A DNA stretch of 64,000 bases from Cranoglanis bouderius. Lineage: Eukaryota > Chordata > Actinopteri > Siluriformes > Cranoglanididae. Below the pieces are notes generated by a model. That model was not told where the DNA came from. It did not search any database and saw only the letters and a program-made list of their open reading frames with translations. Shown here piece after piece: positions 13,256 to 23,750 of this stretch; positions within the stretch are counted from its first letter, which is position 1, and each line of letters opens with the position of its first letter. The stretch covers positions 14,554,501 through 14,618,500 of the forward strand of contig CM042555.1 of assembly GCA_023630585.1 (NCBI GenBank), in the 5' to 3' direction. Position numbers and translations under genes: made by a program.

Positions 13256-13327
13256 TATTTTCCTATAACAGCATGCCTCCCAAATTATTTACTAATAATT
13301 TGGGAGGCATGCTGTTATAGGAAAATA
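13256..13327. repeat. Perfect palindrome, 34-bp arms, 4-nt loop
   Basis: The arms 13256-13289 and 13294-13327 pair at every position, checked base by base, around the loop TACT. The inner stem includes CAGCATGCCTCCCAAATTAT and its complement. It may be a small foldback element or a hairpin precursor; it carries no coding frame. Confidence 0.9.
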
Positions 13328-13329
13328 AT

Positions 13330-14370
13330 TAATGATGGGTGGTATCCTACTAGGTGAAGTGGAGATCCTATTAGTACGTCGAAGTTGATTATTTAACTAT
13401 ATAAGCATCCCAAGGTGTTTTATTCCACTTCTACCGCTTCAATTTAATTTTTTTTGTTCGTTTAAACACATCATACCTTTTAACTGTGTATAGTTATTAG
13501 TTTTGTGTATCCACAAAACAATTTATTTCCTCTCATATATTTAATAACACAAAATACAGCTTGTCATGTTACCAAATAAAACAGCAAATAGCACCATGTA
13601 TGCTGAATACTTTCCTGTGTCAGAAAACGTAAAGTTACATGCATGTGGTGGTTACAGAAAACCACCACAAAAATGTACACTCAACATCCACTTTATTATG
13701 AGCACCTGTATATCTGCACATTTATGCAATTGTCCAGTCAGCCAGTCATGTGGCAACAGTGCAATGCATAAAATCACGCAGATTCGATAACTGCATGAAT
13801 GAGCGGATGTGCACTGAGTGTATATATACATATGTTTTAACATTTGGCTACTGCGACTGTATATACTCATTAATAATTTTATGTTTGTTTTTCCTCTGAC
13901 AGAAGGATATAGTTAAAGCTACATTCTACAGCACTGTCTGAGAGGAAGCACCACATCTGCCTCTAATTTTAACAAATTATTGGAACACCGTGTTTTAGGA
14001 GAATGATCTTTCATGCCAACCACACCTGCAAAGAGTTTTCGTATTCACAAGAGTAGAAACACATTGGTTGTGTTCTGTACATGCACTTTTAGAAGTATAA
14101 TATAAAGTATTATAAAGAAACATAGCGATCTGGAGAGGAAATGCAGTGTAAAGTAAACAATTTAATGGTTGAAAAAATGTAAAAGTATTTTTGGAAACAG
14201 AACAGGATTCATCTCAGTTTTCCTTGTGTCCAGTTTTCCATAATACCATATATTATTCCAGATTTTGTCCAGGATATCTAATAAATTATCATTATATAAT
14301 TTACAGAACCTATAGAGTATAAATGTATACAAGTGGTTTTGAAACAGTGGGAAGAATGGAGGTACAGTGA
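13330..14370. other. Intergenic DNA, no gene seen
   Basis: AT-rich sequence between the palindrome and the LINE tail. I see no exon, RNA gene or clear repeat. Confidence 0.5.
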
Positions 14371-14375
14371 GGGAA

Positions 14376-15321
14376 AGTTCAAGTTCATTTATTTATAAAG
14401 CACATTTAAAAACAGCCACAAGACTGACCAAAGTGCTGAACATTAAAATCAACCCATAAACACATAAAACAGAAGGAAAAAAACATATAAATTTAAAACC
14501 AAAGAAATAACAAATAAACAAAGACCATATACAATGTAATAAGAGTGGGATATTAATAGGCCAGATCAAACATATGTTTTTAACAGAGACTTAAAAATGG
14601 ATAGGGAAGATGCCACTCTAATCTCAAGCAGCAGATTGTTCCATAACCGAGGCCCAACCACAGAAAAAGCTCAATCCCCTCTATGTTTTAGTCTTGACTG
14701 AGGAACTAAAAGGAGATTCTGGTCACTGGATCTTAGACTTCTAGTCAGAGTATAAAAATGCAGCAGTTCTGAGAGATAACTAGGGGCTTGATTATGTAAA
14801 GATTTATACACCAATAAGAGAACTTTAAAATCAATTCTAAATTGAACAGGAAACCAATGGAAGGATTTCAGTATAGGGGTGATGTGGTCACATTTGCGAC
14901 TATTTTGAAGAAATCTAGCAGCAGCATTTTGGACCAATTGCAAGCGAGTAGTTTGTGACTTTGGAATACCGCAATATAGAGAACTGCAGTAATCTAATCG
15001 TGAAGTAATAAAAGCATGGACAGCCATCTCTAACATCGAAACATTTAAAAAGTGTTTAACTTTAGACAGCAAGCGAAGTTGGTAGAAACTAGAACCAATT
15101 ACAGAAGAGATATGTTTGTCCAATTTTAATGACTCATCAAGAAGGACACCCAGATTTCGCGCAAGAGAAGATCTAAAGGCTGATAAGCTGCCCAGATCTA
15201 GGCTGGTAGCCTGAGAATGATCAGCAGGACTAAAAACAATCACCTCTGTTTTATCTTCATTTAACATTAAAAAATTTTGAGTGAGCCAGAGTTTGACCTC
15301 GTCTAAGCACCTTAGTGCTTT
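14376..15321 (-). mobile_element. 5'-truncated LINE (L2/CR1-like) reverse transcriptase fragment
   Basis: The minus strand has a frame from about 15321 down to 14671, with 198 residues after the internal Met. It carries the C-terminal reverse-transcriptase block common in fish L2/CR1-type LINEs: LNEDKTEVIVFS, NLGVLLDESL, SRLDYCSSLYCGIP, QLVQNAAARF and a basic SLRSSDQ segment. The frame extends upstream of the Met (LDEVKLWLTQ) until the Tc1 insertion near 15325. The 3' tail at 14376-14410 is the usual 'AAATAAACTTGAACTT' type. The catalytic YADD region is absent. Confidence 0.8.
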
Positions 15322-15324
15322 TTT

Positions 15325-16894
15325 AGGGGAAAAAGTATTTGATCCCCTGATGATTTTGTACGTTTGCCCACTGACAAATGATCAGTCTATAATTTTAATG
15401 GTAGGTGTATTTTAACAGTGAGAGACAGAATAACAACAAAAAATCCAGAAAAACGCATTTCAAAAAAGTTATAAATTGATTTGCATTTTAATGAGTGAAA
15501 TAAGTATTTGATCCCCTATCAATCAGCAAGATTTCTGGCTCCCAGGTGTCTTTTACACAGGTAACGAGCTGAGATTAGGAGCACTCTCGTAAAGGGAGTG
15601 CTCCTAATCTCAGCTTGTTACCTGTATAAAAGACACCTGTCCACAGAAGCAATCAATCAATCAGATTCCAAACTCTCCACCATGGCCAAGACCAAAGAGC
15701 TGTCCAAGGATGTCAGGGACAAGATTGTAGACCTACACAAGGCTGGAATGGGCTACAAGACCCTCGCCAAGCAGCTTGGTGAGAAGGTGACAACAGTTGG
15801 TGCGATTATTCGCAAATGGAAGAAACACAAAATAACTGTCAGTCTCCCTCGGTCTGGGGCTCCATGCAAGATCTCACCTCGTGGAGTTTCAATGCTCATA
15901 AGAATGGTGAGGACTCAGCCCAGAACTACACGGGAGGATCTTGTTAATGATCTCAAGGCAGCTGGGACCATAGTCACCAAGAAAACACTATGCCGTGAAG
16001 GACTGAAATCCTGTAGCGCCCGCAAGGTTCCCCTGCTCAAGAAAACACATATACAGGCCCGTCTGAAGTTTGCCTGAATGATTCAGAGGAGAACAGGGTG
16101 AAAGTGTTGTGGTCAGATGAGACCAAAATCGAGCTCTTTGTCATCAACTCAACTCGCCGTGTTTGGAGGAGGAGGAATGCTGCCTATGACCCCAAGAACA
16201 CCATCCCCACCGTCAAACATGGAGGTGGAAACATTATGCTTTGGGGGTGTTTTTCTGCTAAGGGGACAGGACAACTGCACCGCATCAGAGGGACGATGGA
16301 CGGGGCCATGTACCGTCAAATCTTGGGTGAGAACCTCCTTCCCTCAGCCAGGGCATTGAAAATAGGTCGTGGATGGGTATTCCAGCATGTCAATGACCCA
16401 AAACACACAGCCAAGGCAACAAAGGAGTGGCTCAAGAAGAAGCACATTAAGATCCTGGAGTGGCCTAGCCAGTCTCCAGACCTTAATCCCATAGAAAATC
16501 TGTGGAGGGAGCTGAAGGTTTGAGTTGCCAAACATCAGCCTCGATACCTTAATGACTTGGAGAGGATCTGCAAAGAGGAGTGGGACAAAATCCCTCCTGA
16601 GATGTGTGCAAACCTGGTGGCCAACTACGAGAAACGTCTGACCTCTGTGATTGCCAACAAGGGTTTTGCCACCAAGTACTAAGTCGAAGGGGTCAAATAC
16701 TTATTTCCCTCATTAAAATGCAAACCAATTTCTAACTTTTTTGAAATGTGTTTTTCTGGATTTTTTAAAAAAATTGTTATTCTGTCTCTCACTGTTAAAA
16801 TACACCTACCATTAAAATTATAGACTGATCATTTCTTTGTCAGTGGGCAAACGTACAAAATCAGCAGGGGATCAAATACTTTTTTCCCCCACTG
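15325..16894 (+). mobile_element. Tc1-like transposon, family 1, inserted in LINE
   Basis: The right end TTTTTCCCCCACTG is followed by TA at 16895-16896. The left end is eroded (GGGGAAAAAGTATTTGATCC). The family has inverted repeats of about 200 bp and an internal hairpin at 15543-15639. The plus-strand transposase starts at 15686 (MAKTKELSKDVRDKIVDLHK) and has small deletions near 15990 and 16070. It continues at 16098 (VLWSDETKIELF, then DPKHTAKATKEWL, then SPDLNPIENLW) and meets a stop at 16521-16523. It is a DD34E-type pseudogene. Confidence 0.88.
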
Positions 16895-16899
16895 TATAC

Positions 16900-17290
16900 T
16901 TATAAGCTGATTTTTTGTTAAAATGTTTAAGTTATAAATGTACATTTTCAAAATTTATTAATATATAATAGTGTAAACACATTTGTTAAAAAAATACATA
17001 AAATAATGTTATATATGCATTTAAATATGTTAAATAGGCACTTGATTCTGCATTTTTTTGGGAAAACAAAAAAAAAACAACAACAAGAAGACGAGAAATT
17101 ATAGCAATGCTTACATGGAATATGTACATGCTGTTTAGGTTACTTTTGACCCATGTAAACAGTTTCACACTTTACTAATCCTAAAAATTCCATAAGTTTC
17201 ATCTTCGCTTTAATATTAGCCGAGCAGAGAGGTGTTTTATATTAGGTGGTCAAATTATGTGGCTTGTTTTGGCATATATTTAGTGATCAC
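16900..17290. other. Intergenic AT-rich DNA, nothing recognised
   Basis: Between the Tc1 element and the next interspersed repeat; no exon-like sequence. Confidence 0.5.
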
Positions 17291-17294
17291 ATTT

Positions 17295-17600
17295 TCAGTC
17301 AGGGTGTCACGGGTAGTGCTGCTGTCTCACAACTACAGGGTCCCTGGTCCAATCCTGAGCTTGAGTTACTCTCTGTTTCACTTGTTCTCCCGTGTCTGTG
17401 AGAGTTTTCTTCCATTTCTTCAGTTTCCTCCCAAAAACATGCTAGTAGGTGGATTCTACTCGAAATCGCCCCTTATGTGTGAAAACATTATGTGTGTGCA
17501 TGGTGCCTAGCTGACTGGCGTCCCATCCAGGATGTAGTTCCTTCACATGCCCTGTTCCTGGGATCCACCCCGACCATAAACTGGATAAATCATTTATACC
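17295..17600 (+). repeat. Interspersed teleost repeat (SINE-like), copy 1
   Basis: It contains the phrases typical of a very common fish repeat: CACAACTACAGGGTCCCTGG, TTCTCCCGTGTCTGTG, TTTCCTCCCAAAAACATG, GACTGGCGTCCCATCCAGG and CTGGATAAATC. The same repeat recurs at 55850-56092 and in part at 32915-32996. Confidence 0.6.
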
Positions 17601-17649
17601 ATATACAATTCATACTATTGGTCTCATGGAATTGCTGGTTAGAGTGCGT

Positions 17650-17681
<32 letters not shown>
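17650..17681. repeat. (CA)n microsatellite
   Basis: An uninterrupted CA run of about 32 bp. Confidence 0.95.
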
Positions 17682-17685
<4 letters not shown>

Positions 17686-17864
17686 CAACAAAATACCACA
17701 CTTAAGCATGTGAGGATGTGTGTACAGGCATGGGACCTACGTATGTGCAAAATGTTTTATGCGCACCATAGTCTACTTGTAACCACCAATTACATTAATG
17801 CTATGTAAGAAGGGTATTGAAAAGTCATTTGATCTGTGAAATCTGTCCCAAGCCTTAGAAAGTA

Positions 17865-18268
17865 CAGTGTGTCCCAAAAAGTGTCCATACATAGGGCACT
17901 ATGTTTGTCAGCACCACGTCGGTTGTACCTTTGTCAGTGGATGTTCGTGGACGTCCACGTCTCGGTTGGTCCACAACACTTCCAGTCGTTTTGAATTTAT
18001 TAATAAGATAATAGCAGTGTGGTGTGTGATGTGTTTGCCATGTTTCCTGTTAAAGACAATCGCAACTTTTTGACAGCTTCCTGATCCAGCCATGAGAATG
18101 ATTTCAATACGTTCTTCTTTTGTCAAAGGCATTCTTAAAGGCTATCTGAAAAGAAATATATAATATAAACATATAAAGTATAAATATAAAGTATGAACAA
18201 TTTTGGAAGACATTTTGCTGAAAAGTGTTCATTTCCCCGATGTATGGAGACTTTTTGGACAACCTGCA
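17865..18268 (-). mobile_element. Short DNA-transposon remnant with helix-turn-helix start
   Basis: The left end CAGTGTGTCCCAAAAAGTGT follows TA at 17863-17864. Near 18240-18268 there is an imperfect inverted copy (GTATGGAGACTTTTTGGACA). On the minus strand from 18132 a frame starts MPLTKEERIEIILMAGSGS with an HTH-like region (KVAIVFNRKHG) and soon decays. This looks like an internally deleted mariner/Tc1-type element. Confidence 0.55.
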
Positions 18269-18269
18269 T

Positions 18270-18665
18270 TTTTGCTGGCAGGCAAATTATGTGCAAGTCA
18301 AGGAGTTTATACACTCCATGTTGTTTCATTGGTCACTGATACTCCTTGTAGCTAATCTTGGTATCAGGGATGTCACCAGTGCTACATCTACACACTGCTG
18401 TAGTGTACACACACATCTCACTCAGTTGAGAAACATGTAGGGTAGTCTTTAGGCTATATGCTTATATAACCTCTGCCCTCGTTTCTGTATTGTTTTGGGC
18501 TATGGCCTATCTGGACAACCCACACAGAGCCTAGAAGAGTTATATATGCGTAAGAAAAGAAAGGAAAAACAAATTAGAAATGAATTGAACCGAACATTTG
18601 AAATCCAAACATGATGAATATTTCGTTTGTAGCACAGTGCCACGCTTTCTTAACCCAGCCAAAGG
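18270..18665. other. Upstream flank of mdk, nothing recognised
   Basis: AT-rich sequence between the transposon remnant and the mdk promoter region; no exon-like sequence. Confidence 0.45.
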
Positions 18666-18669
18666 AATG

Positions 18670-18685
18670 CTGGTCACGTGACCAG
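18670..18685. promoter_or_regulatory. 16-bp perfect palindrome with E-box in mdk promoter
   Basis: CTGGTCACGTGACCAG is fully self-complementary and centred on CACGTG, with the GTCACGTGAC core preferred by USF and TFEB/MiT-type bHLH-zip factors. It lies about 60 bp upstream of the inferred mdk start of transcription and about 20 bp before a TTTAAA. Confidence 0.6.
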
Positions 18686-18705
18686 GGGCGTCATGGGGTG
18701 GCTAA

Positions 18706-18712
18706 TTTAAAA
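18706..18712 (+). promoter_or_regulatory. TATA-like box of mdk
   Basis: TTTAAAA lies about 30 bp upstream of the likely 5' end of exon 1. This is inference from spacing only. Confidence 0.4.
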
Positions 18713-18739
18713 CCGCTTCAGACGGGGGCCTGGATCAGA

Positions 18740-18867
18740 CTCGCTTTTATTTGGACAGAAACAAAGCGCGACAGAGCGAGGCTGAGAGCGGATGCTGGAG
18801 AGGAACTTGCAGACACAGGTTTCCTAACTTCTGTTTCTGTGTGCGGAACTTGAAACAGAGCGATCGA
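18740..18867 (+). other. mdk: mdk non-coding first exon (inferred)
   Basis: A locally GC/CpG-rich stretch (AAAGCGCGACAGAGCGAGGC) ends at a strong donor, GA|GTAAGT, at 18868. The first in-frame coding exon is 8 kb downstream, so this would be a 5' UTR exon as in other midkine genes. The start is inferred from the TATA-like spacing. An alternative weaker donor lies at 18821 (CAG|GTTTCC). Confidence 0.5.
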
Positions 18868-19473
18868 GTAAGTTCATGAAGTTCACTTTTAACACATAGG
18901 AAGTAGCGCAGAGACTGTGTTTTTATTTATTTATTTTTAACTGAGTTCCGCTATATGAATGTAAGTGCAAATAAAGGTACTGATGGAGAACAGCAAGAAG
19001 AGGTTTGAAATTAAACAAAGCAAGTGATTATTCTTATTTCGAGATTTTTTTCCCCTCGAAAATTTAGTTTAGGCTATGCAAAAAAAAAAAAAAAAAAAAG
19101 TTGCTCTGAGGTGCAGTTTTAGTTGACTATAGCCCTGCCTTTGTATTCGCAACTTATACTGATGTTTGTTACAAAAAAAAAAAAAAAAAGTTTTAAAAGG
19201 TTAAAGTAAAGTTTGAAGCACTTTTTAACAAAGGACGTTGCTAAATCAGTTCTGGTGTGCCTTGATAAGCAAACCCCAATAAAGCAACAGGCTACTTCAC
19301 AAACAGCACTGCACACAGTAATACTAATAACAAAAGGTACAGAAGTGAGTGAGTAAAAGGAGTTAGTGAGGAGGTGGAGAGGCAGTTTGTGTGCTTTTAG
19401 TGCCCTTGGCTGTGTTCAGCCCCTCTTGACTTGAATGGGCTGATTAAGGCGAGCTGAGTCAAAAGGGTCAGCC

Positions 19474-19475
<2 letters not shown>

Positions 19476-19509
<34 letters not shown>
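19476..19509. repeat. (GA)n microsatellite
   Basis: An uninterrupted AG run of about 34 bp in mdk intron 1. Confidence 0.95.
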
Positions 19510-19512
<3 letters not shown>

Positions 19513-22500
19513 GCTCTCCCTCTTTTCTTCTGTCTTCCCCAATCTTAGACCTTTTCACCCAGCCAGTGTTTGTGCGCTCGCTTCCCTTGCCTGTTTCCTC
19601 CCTTCCTCTGCCTCAGTTCTCATTCAAGGGATTACAATCACATTTCATGCTAGACATAACATTCAGCTCGTCTTTTTGTTGTACAGCCTCCATGCTTGTG
19701 TGTTAAGGGGGGGCTGTGAAGTGAGTAACTGTTTTCCCTCTCGCTTTGAGTGTGGGAATTTTTTCCATACACTCCTTGCATGTGAATTCCAGACATGTGA
19801 CTAAAAAGGTAAATTAGATTACAAATGATGATGTGTGCATTCAGCATCCTAAAGAATATACATCTTAGACCTTGTGTTTTTCAAAGTGGGGTCAGTGAGC
19901 CTCCAGGAGTGTGTGATATGTAGTCATGGAGTTTTCACGTTTACTTATGTATTTTTAATGAGGTTACAGTGGTGGGTAATTATTATAAAGTAGAATATAA
20001 TAGATAGTGTTTGATAGCAGTATGAGTTATTATAGTTTGTTGACTATTTATTTGAATGTAATGAGTTTAAATTGAAGCTCTGTGAATGTCAAGAATCATA
20101 AATAATGTCAACTTGAATCTAAATGCAGTTTTAATAAAACTGGAAATGCAAAATATTTTGAATCTACAGTATATGACGCAATGTAACTGTTTGGTTTCTG
20201 TTCAAGAATGAAAAGCACTAATATTTTCAGTAACTAAAAAGATGATACATATTTGGTTACTCTGCCTAATATTTGAGTAATTGGAGTGGTCCGTTCGAGA
20301 CAATTGGAGGAGACAGAATCCATTATTTGTTTGATTTTTTTTCTCTCTAATCTGAAAAGGGGGCCAAGGCTGCAAAAATTTCTAGATATTTAAATGATGT
20401 GATAAAATGTTACCACCCTGGCACAGATCATGTATTTGTAGCGGCTCTAATGCTTTCTACTGATTTTTCTATAGATTTTTACACTGTGTACCAGTGCCAC
20501 CTTTATTACAACATTATTTTGCTGTTAATATATTTGTTCATATGTTGTATAAGAAGACAGAGGAGTAAATATGGTTTGAGCTCATGCACAGACACCACAA
20601 TGCGTAGTTTAACTTCATGTAATGGTGAACTTAAAAAAACAAACAAAAAAAAAACAAAACAGAGAAACAGAAATGCAAAGCCACAGGGTCTGAATGCTTT
20701 AGCACTAAAGTAGTGATGCTTCTGCTCTGATGATTTTAAAGCACTCAAGATTTCTTTTGAATAATCAGTGTAGTGACCCAAGAGAGCTGTACATGGATCT
20801 TTGTTTCCTCTCTTTCTCTCTCTGAGTGAGTGAGTGAGTGAGTGAGTCGCTGTTTGGCTTTTTCTTGGTCAGTGGCTTTTCTCAGAGATGGAAGGACTGT
20901 TGCTTCCTTCAGAAAAATGCACCTCTCAACAGTTCCATTATCGTTGGATGACTTTCCTGTATGTGTGCGTGTGTGTGCGTGCATTTGTTTTGCATGTCTA
21001 CACAGGATAAACAATGTGGATTTATGATGCTTAATCACAGACAGTATAATTACAGTTTCCAGAAAATGTGGTATTGCATTTACCGTGACAGCTGGTTTTT
21101 AGCTGGTTTCTCACTGTCTGGACTTGTGCCTCTTCAGTTCTGTCTCTCTGTAGTCCTCCCTGCCTGTGTGTCTGTCTGTCTGCGTGTCTGTCTGTCTGTG
21201 GTTAAAATGTTTTAAGGCTCAGAGATTCTGTATTTATCTTTGATCTACGTTCTGTAGGAAACCTACCGGTAATGCTTTTAGTATTTAGATTGGCCTCTTA
21301 TAAATTCATGAAAGCATTTTATTTAAGTGGGATGTTAGGGCGCAACAGTAATGGATCTAAGATGTGTTGGCAGTGAGATGGCTTTTTACACGTCTGAATG
21401 AAGCTGTTTAGAGCCAAAGACCTCCTGATGAGAGCACAGCTCTGCCAGAACCACCGAACTGGGTCACATCTTTGTGTTTTCTTCTCTGGTATGGAAATTA
21501 GTTTAATTCCAACTTGTCATGCAGCAAACACTACACACACACACATACACACAAAAACCTTGTCTTCTGAAATGGAAAAAAGAAAATTGTGTGCAATTTT
21601 AATGCATGCATAGGTGTGTGTGTGTCTGTGTGAGTGAGATAATATCTATCCCGTGTGTGCACTTGTGCATAATTGTATGTTGGACTGTAGGTCAGAACAG
21701 CCTTGTTGAACATTTCCCATCACATTCATATTGTAGCCCAGAGACACACAAGCACACACAAGCACATAGTGGATTCTTCCTCAGAGAACCAGCGGTTTGC
21801 ATTTATTAGCCATGGCACAGAAAGAGAGAGGTGGAGAAAAGGAAAGTGGGGAAGATTTGGAAAAGAAATGGTGAAATGGGTAGTTTTGAGAACCAACACA
21901 ATTCTGGGTCCCAGGAAAAGAGGGGTGACAGATTTAGTCATTCTCCAGCAGGCAAGTGGGCAAGTGACCACTAATTTGAGTTTGGAGAGAACAGATACAG
22001 GATTTAGTGAGTCAATAGACTATATTTATGGAGGATCTAAATGAGGCCTAAGTATTTGCCCTGACCAGGCAAAGAGAGAAAAGGGAGAGAGAGAGATCGA
22101 GAGCAAAATTTATTGCCCATAGTTATGGCTAGCCATAAAAGTTTGGTGCCACATGATGAGAGGCTCAGGTGAAGACTGGAGTGAGACACTGAACGGGGAT
22201 TTAAAGGACAGTGTGGGAGAGAGTCTCTTGTTGGCCAAGGATAGAGACAACAAGATCACTGTTCATGCCTTTCGGGTTGTCCATAACTGGTTGACAGAGC
22301 TACAATACACTAGCTCTACAATTTTTTCTTAAAGAAGTTAGGTGTAACTGAACACTGCTGAATGACTAGCTAAAACTTGCCAGGAAAATCTCCATTGTCA
22401 AATTAACACTGCCGTAATTACATATAGTAGGAGCCAAAATTCTGTGTGAACTGTTTTTATTTCATTGCTTAAAAAAACAAAAATTCAGATTATATCATAA

Positions 22501-23127
22501 CTCGCCCAAAAATTTGATCAATTTAAGATCTTTGTAAATCAAGAAACACTTTGTATATCAGTATTTATTGAACAGTGCATACCATGCAGAAGACTGTACT
22601 AATGATCACTGGTATAGTCAGTGATTTTGGCATGGATTAGATAAAACTAGCTGATTTGAAACTCAAAATCCATAAACACAGCACCTCAAATATATGCACA
22701 CATTCTGCTGAGGCTAGAATACCTGTTACTAGAATGTGAGTTTTAAGATTTTTGTGTGTGTGAGATTTGTCCTGGTGTAGTGATGTCCTATGGTGGTGAG
22801 TCTATACTTTCCTCCTGTTTGCAAGCCCATGCTCTTGCTATCGTCATGGAGATGTAAGCCAGTGATAAAGCGTGTACTCCGCTGTAGGAGCCATGCATTT
22901 TCTGAACAACAGCTCTATGTGGGTGTGTTTTTAATCAGACTGAAACACACTGAGTGAGTGTTCTTCAAAGACTGGCTTCTAATAAAATGATTGCAGCTGC
23001 AGTCATTTAAGCTACACAACTTAAAAGTCTTACAAGTGAGGTTGTGCTTTATTAATTGTCACCTACACACACGTGCGCGCACACACAATTTCCATTGAGG
23101 AAATATGGAAATAAGTGTGTTTTTGTG

Positions 23128-23750
23128 TAGGGCTGTGCAATATGGCGATACATATCATAGGATGAACGAAAAATGTCTATTGTTAAATATTTTTCTGTAT
23201 CGTCTATATCGCCAATGTCACAAAAGTCATTTTTTAGTAGCCGATTTGAGCTAGGCGCTTCTAGAGGTGTGCTGTAACAAAAATAAGCATGGACGAGCGT
23301 GACGTAGAACGAAACTCCCAGCAACACTCCGGCAAAGAACAGGCATCAGCCCAAATAAAAGATTAGGAACTTGTACCTAAAAAGGTACTTCTGCCATTTG
23401 GATTCCTGAAACTTGAAGTTGAATACTGTTTTAATGTTTTATTTTTTTTTATATTTTGTATTTGTATTGTTCCCATTTTGACAATGTTATGTTTTTCTTG
23501 TTCTCATTTGTGATAGTTCTGTTCAATGTCACTTCCAAATAAAAGGAGGAAAAAAAAAAAATGCCTTTCACTGGTGTTTAGTTCACAAAATTATGAAAAC
23601 GCAGTCATGAAAGGAGCTGCAAGGAGTTATTTTGTATAGATCTTTTCAGCAATTTTAGAGAAAACTTAATATATCATGATATATATTGTTTAAAGATATT
23701 AAATTATCCATATTGTGATACAAGATTTCGTCCATATCTCACAACCCTAG
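23128..23750. mobile_element. hAT-like non-autonomous element
   Basis: The left end is TAGGGCTGTGCAATATGGCG and the right end ATATCTCACAACCCTAG, an imperfect inverted terminal repeat. Related TTTGTG sequence flanks each side (target duplication of about 6-8 bp, not exact). The 'ATATCG' subterminal motif recurs. No transposase frame is present. Confidence 0.6.

Noticed and set aside
21703..22044. 113-codon frame in mdk intron 1
   Set aside because: No domain, low-complexity surroundings, no splice support; likely chance.
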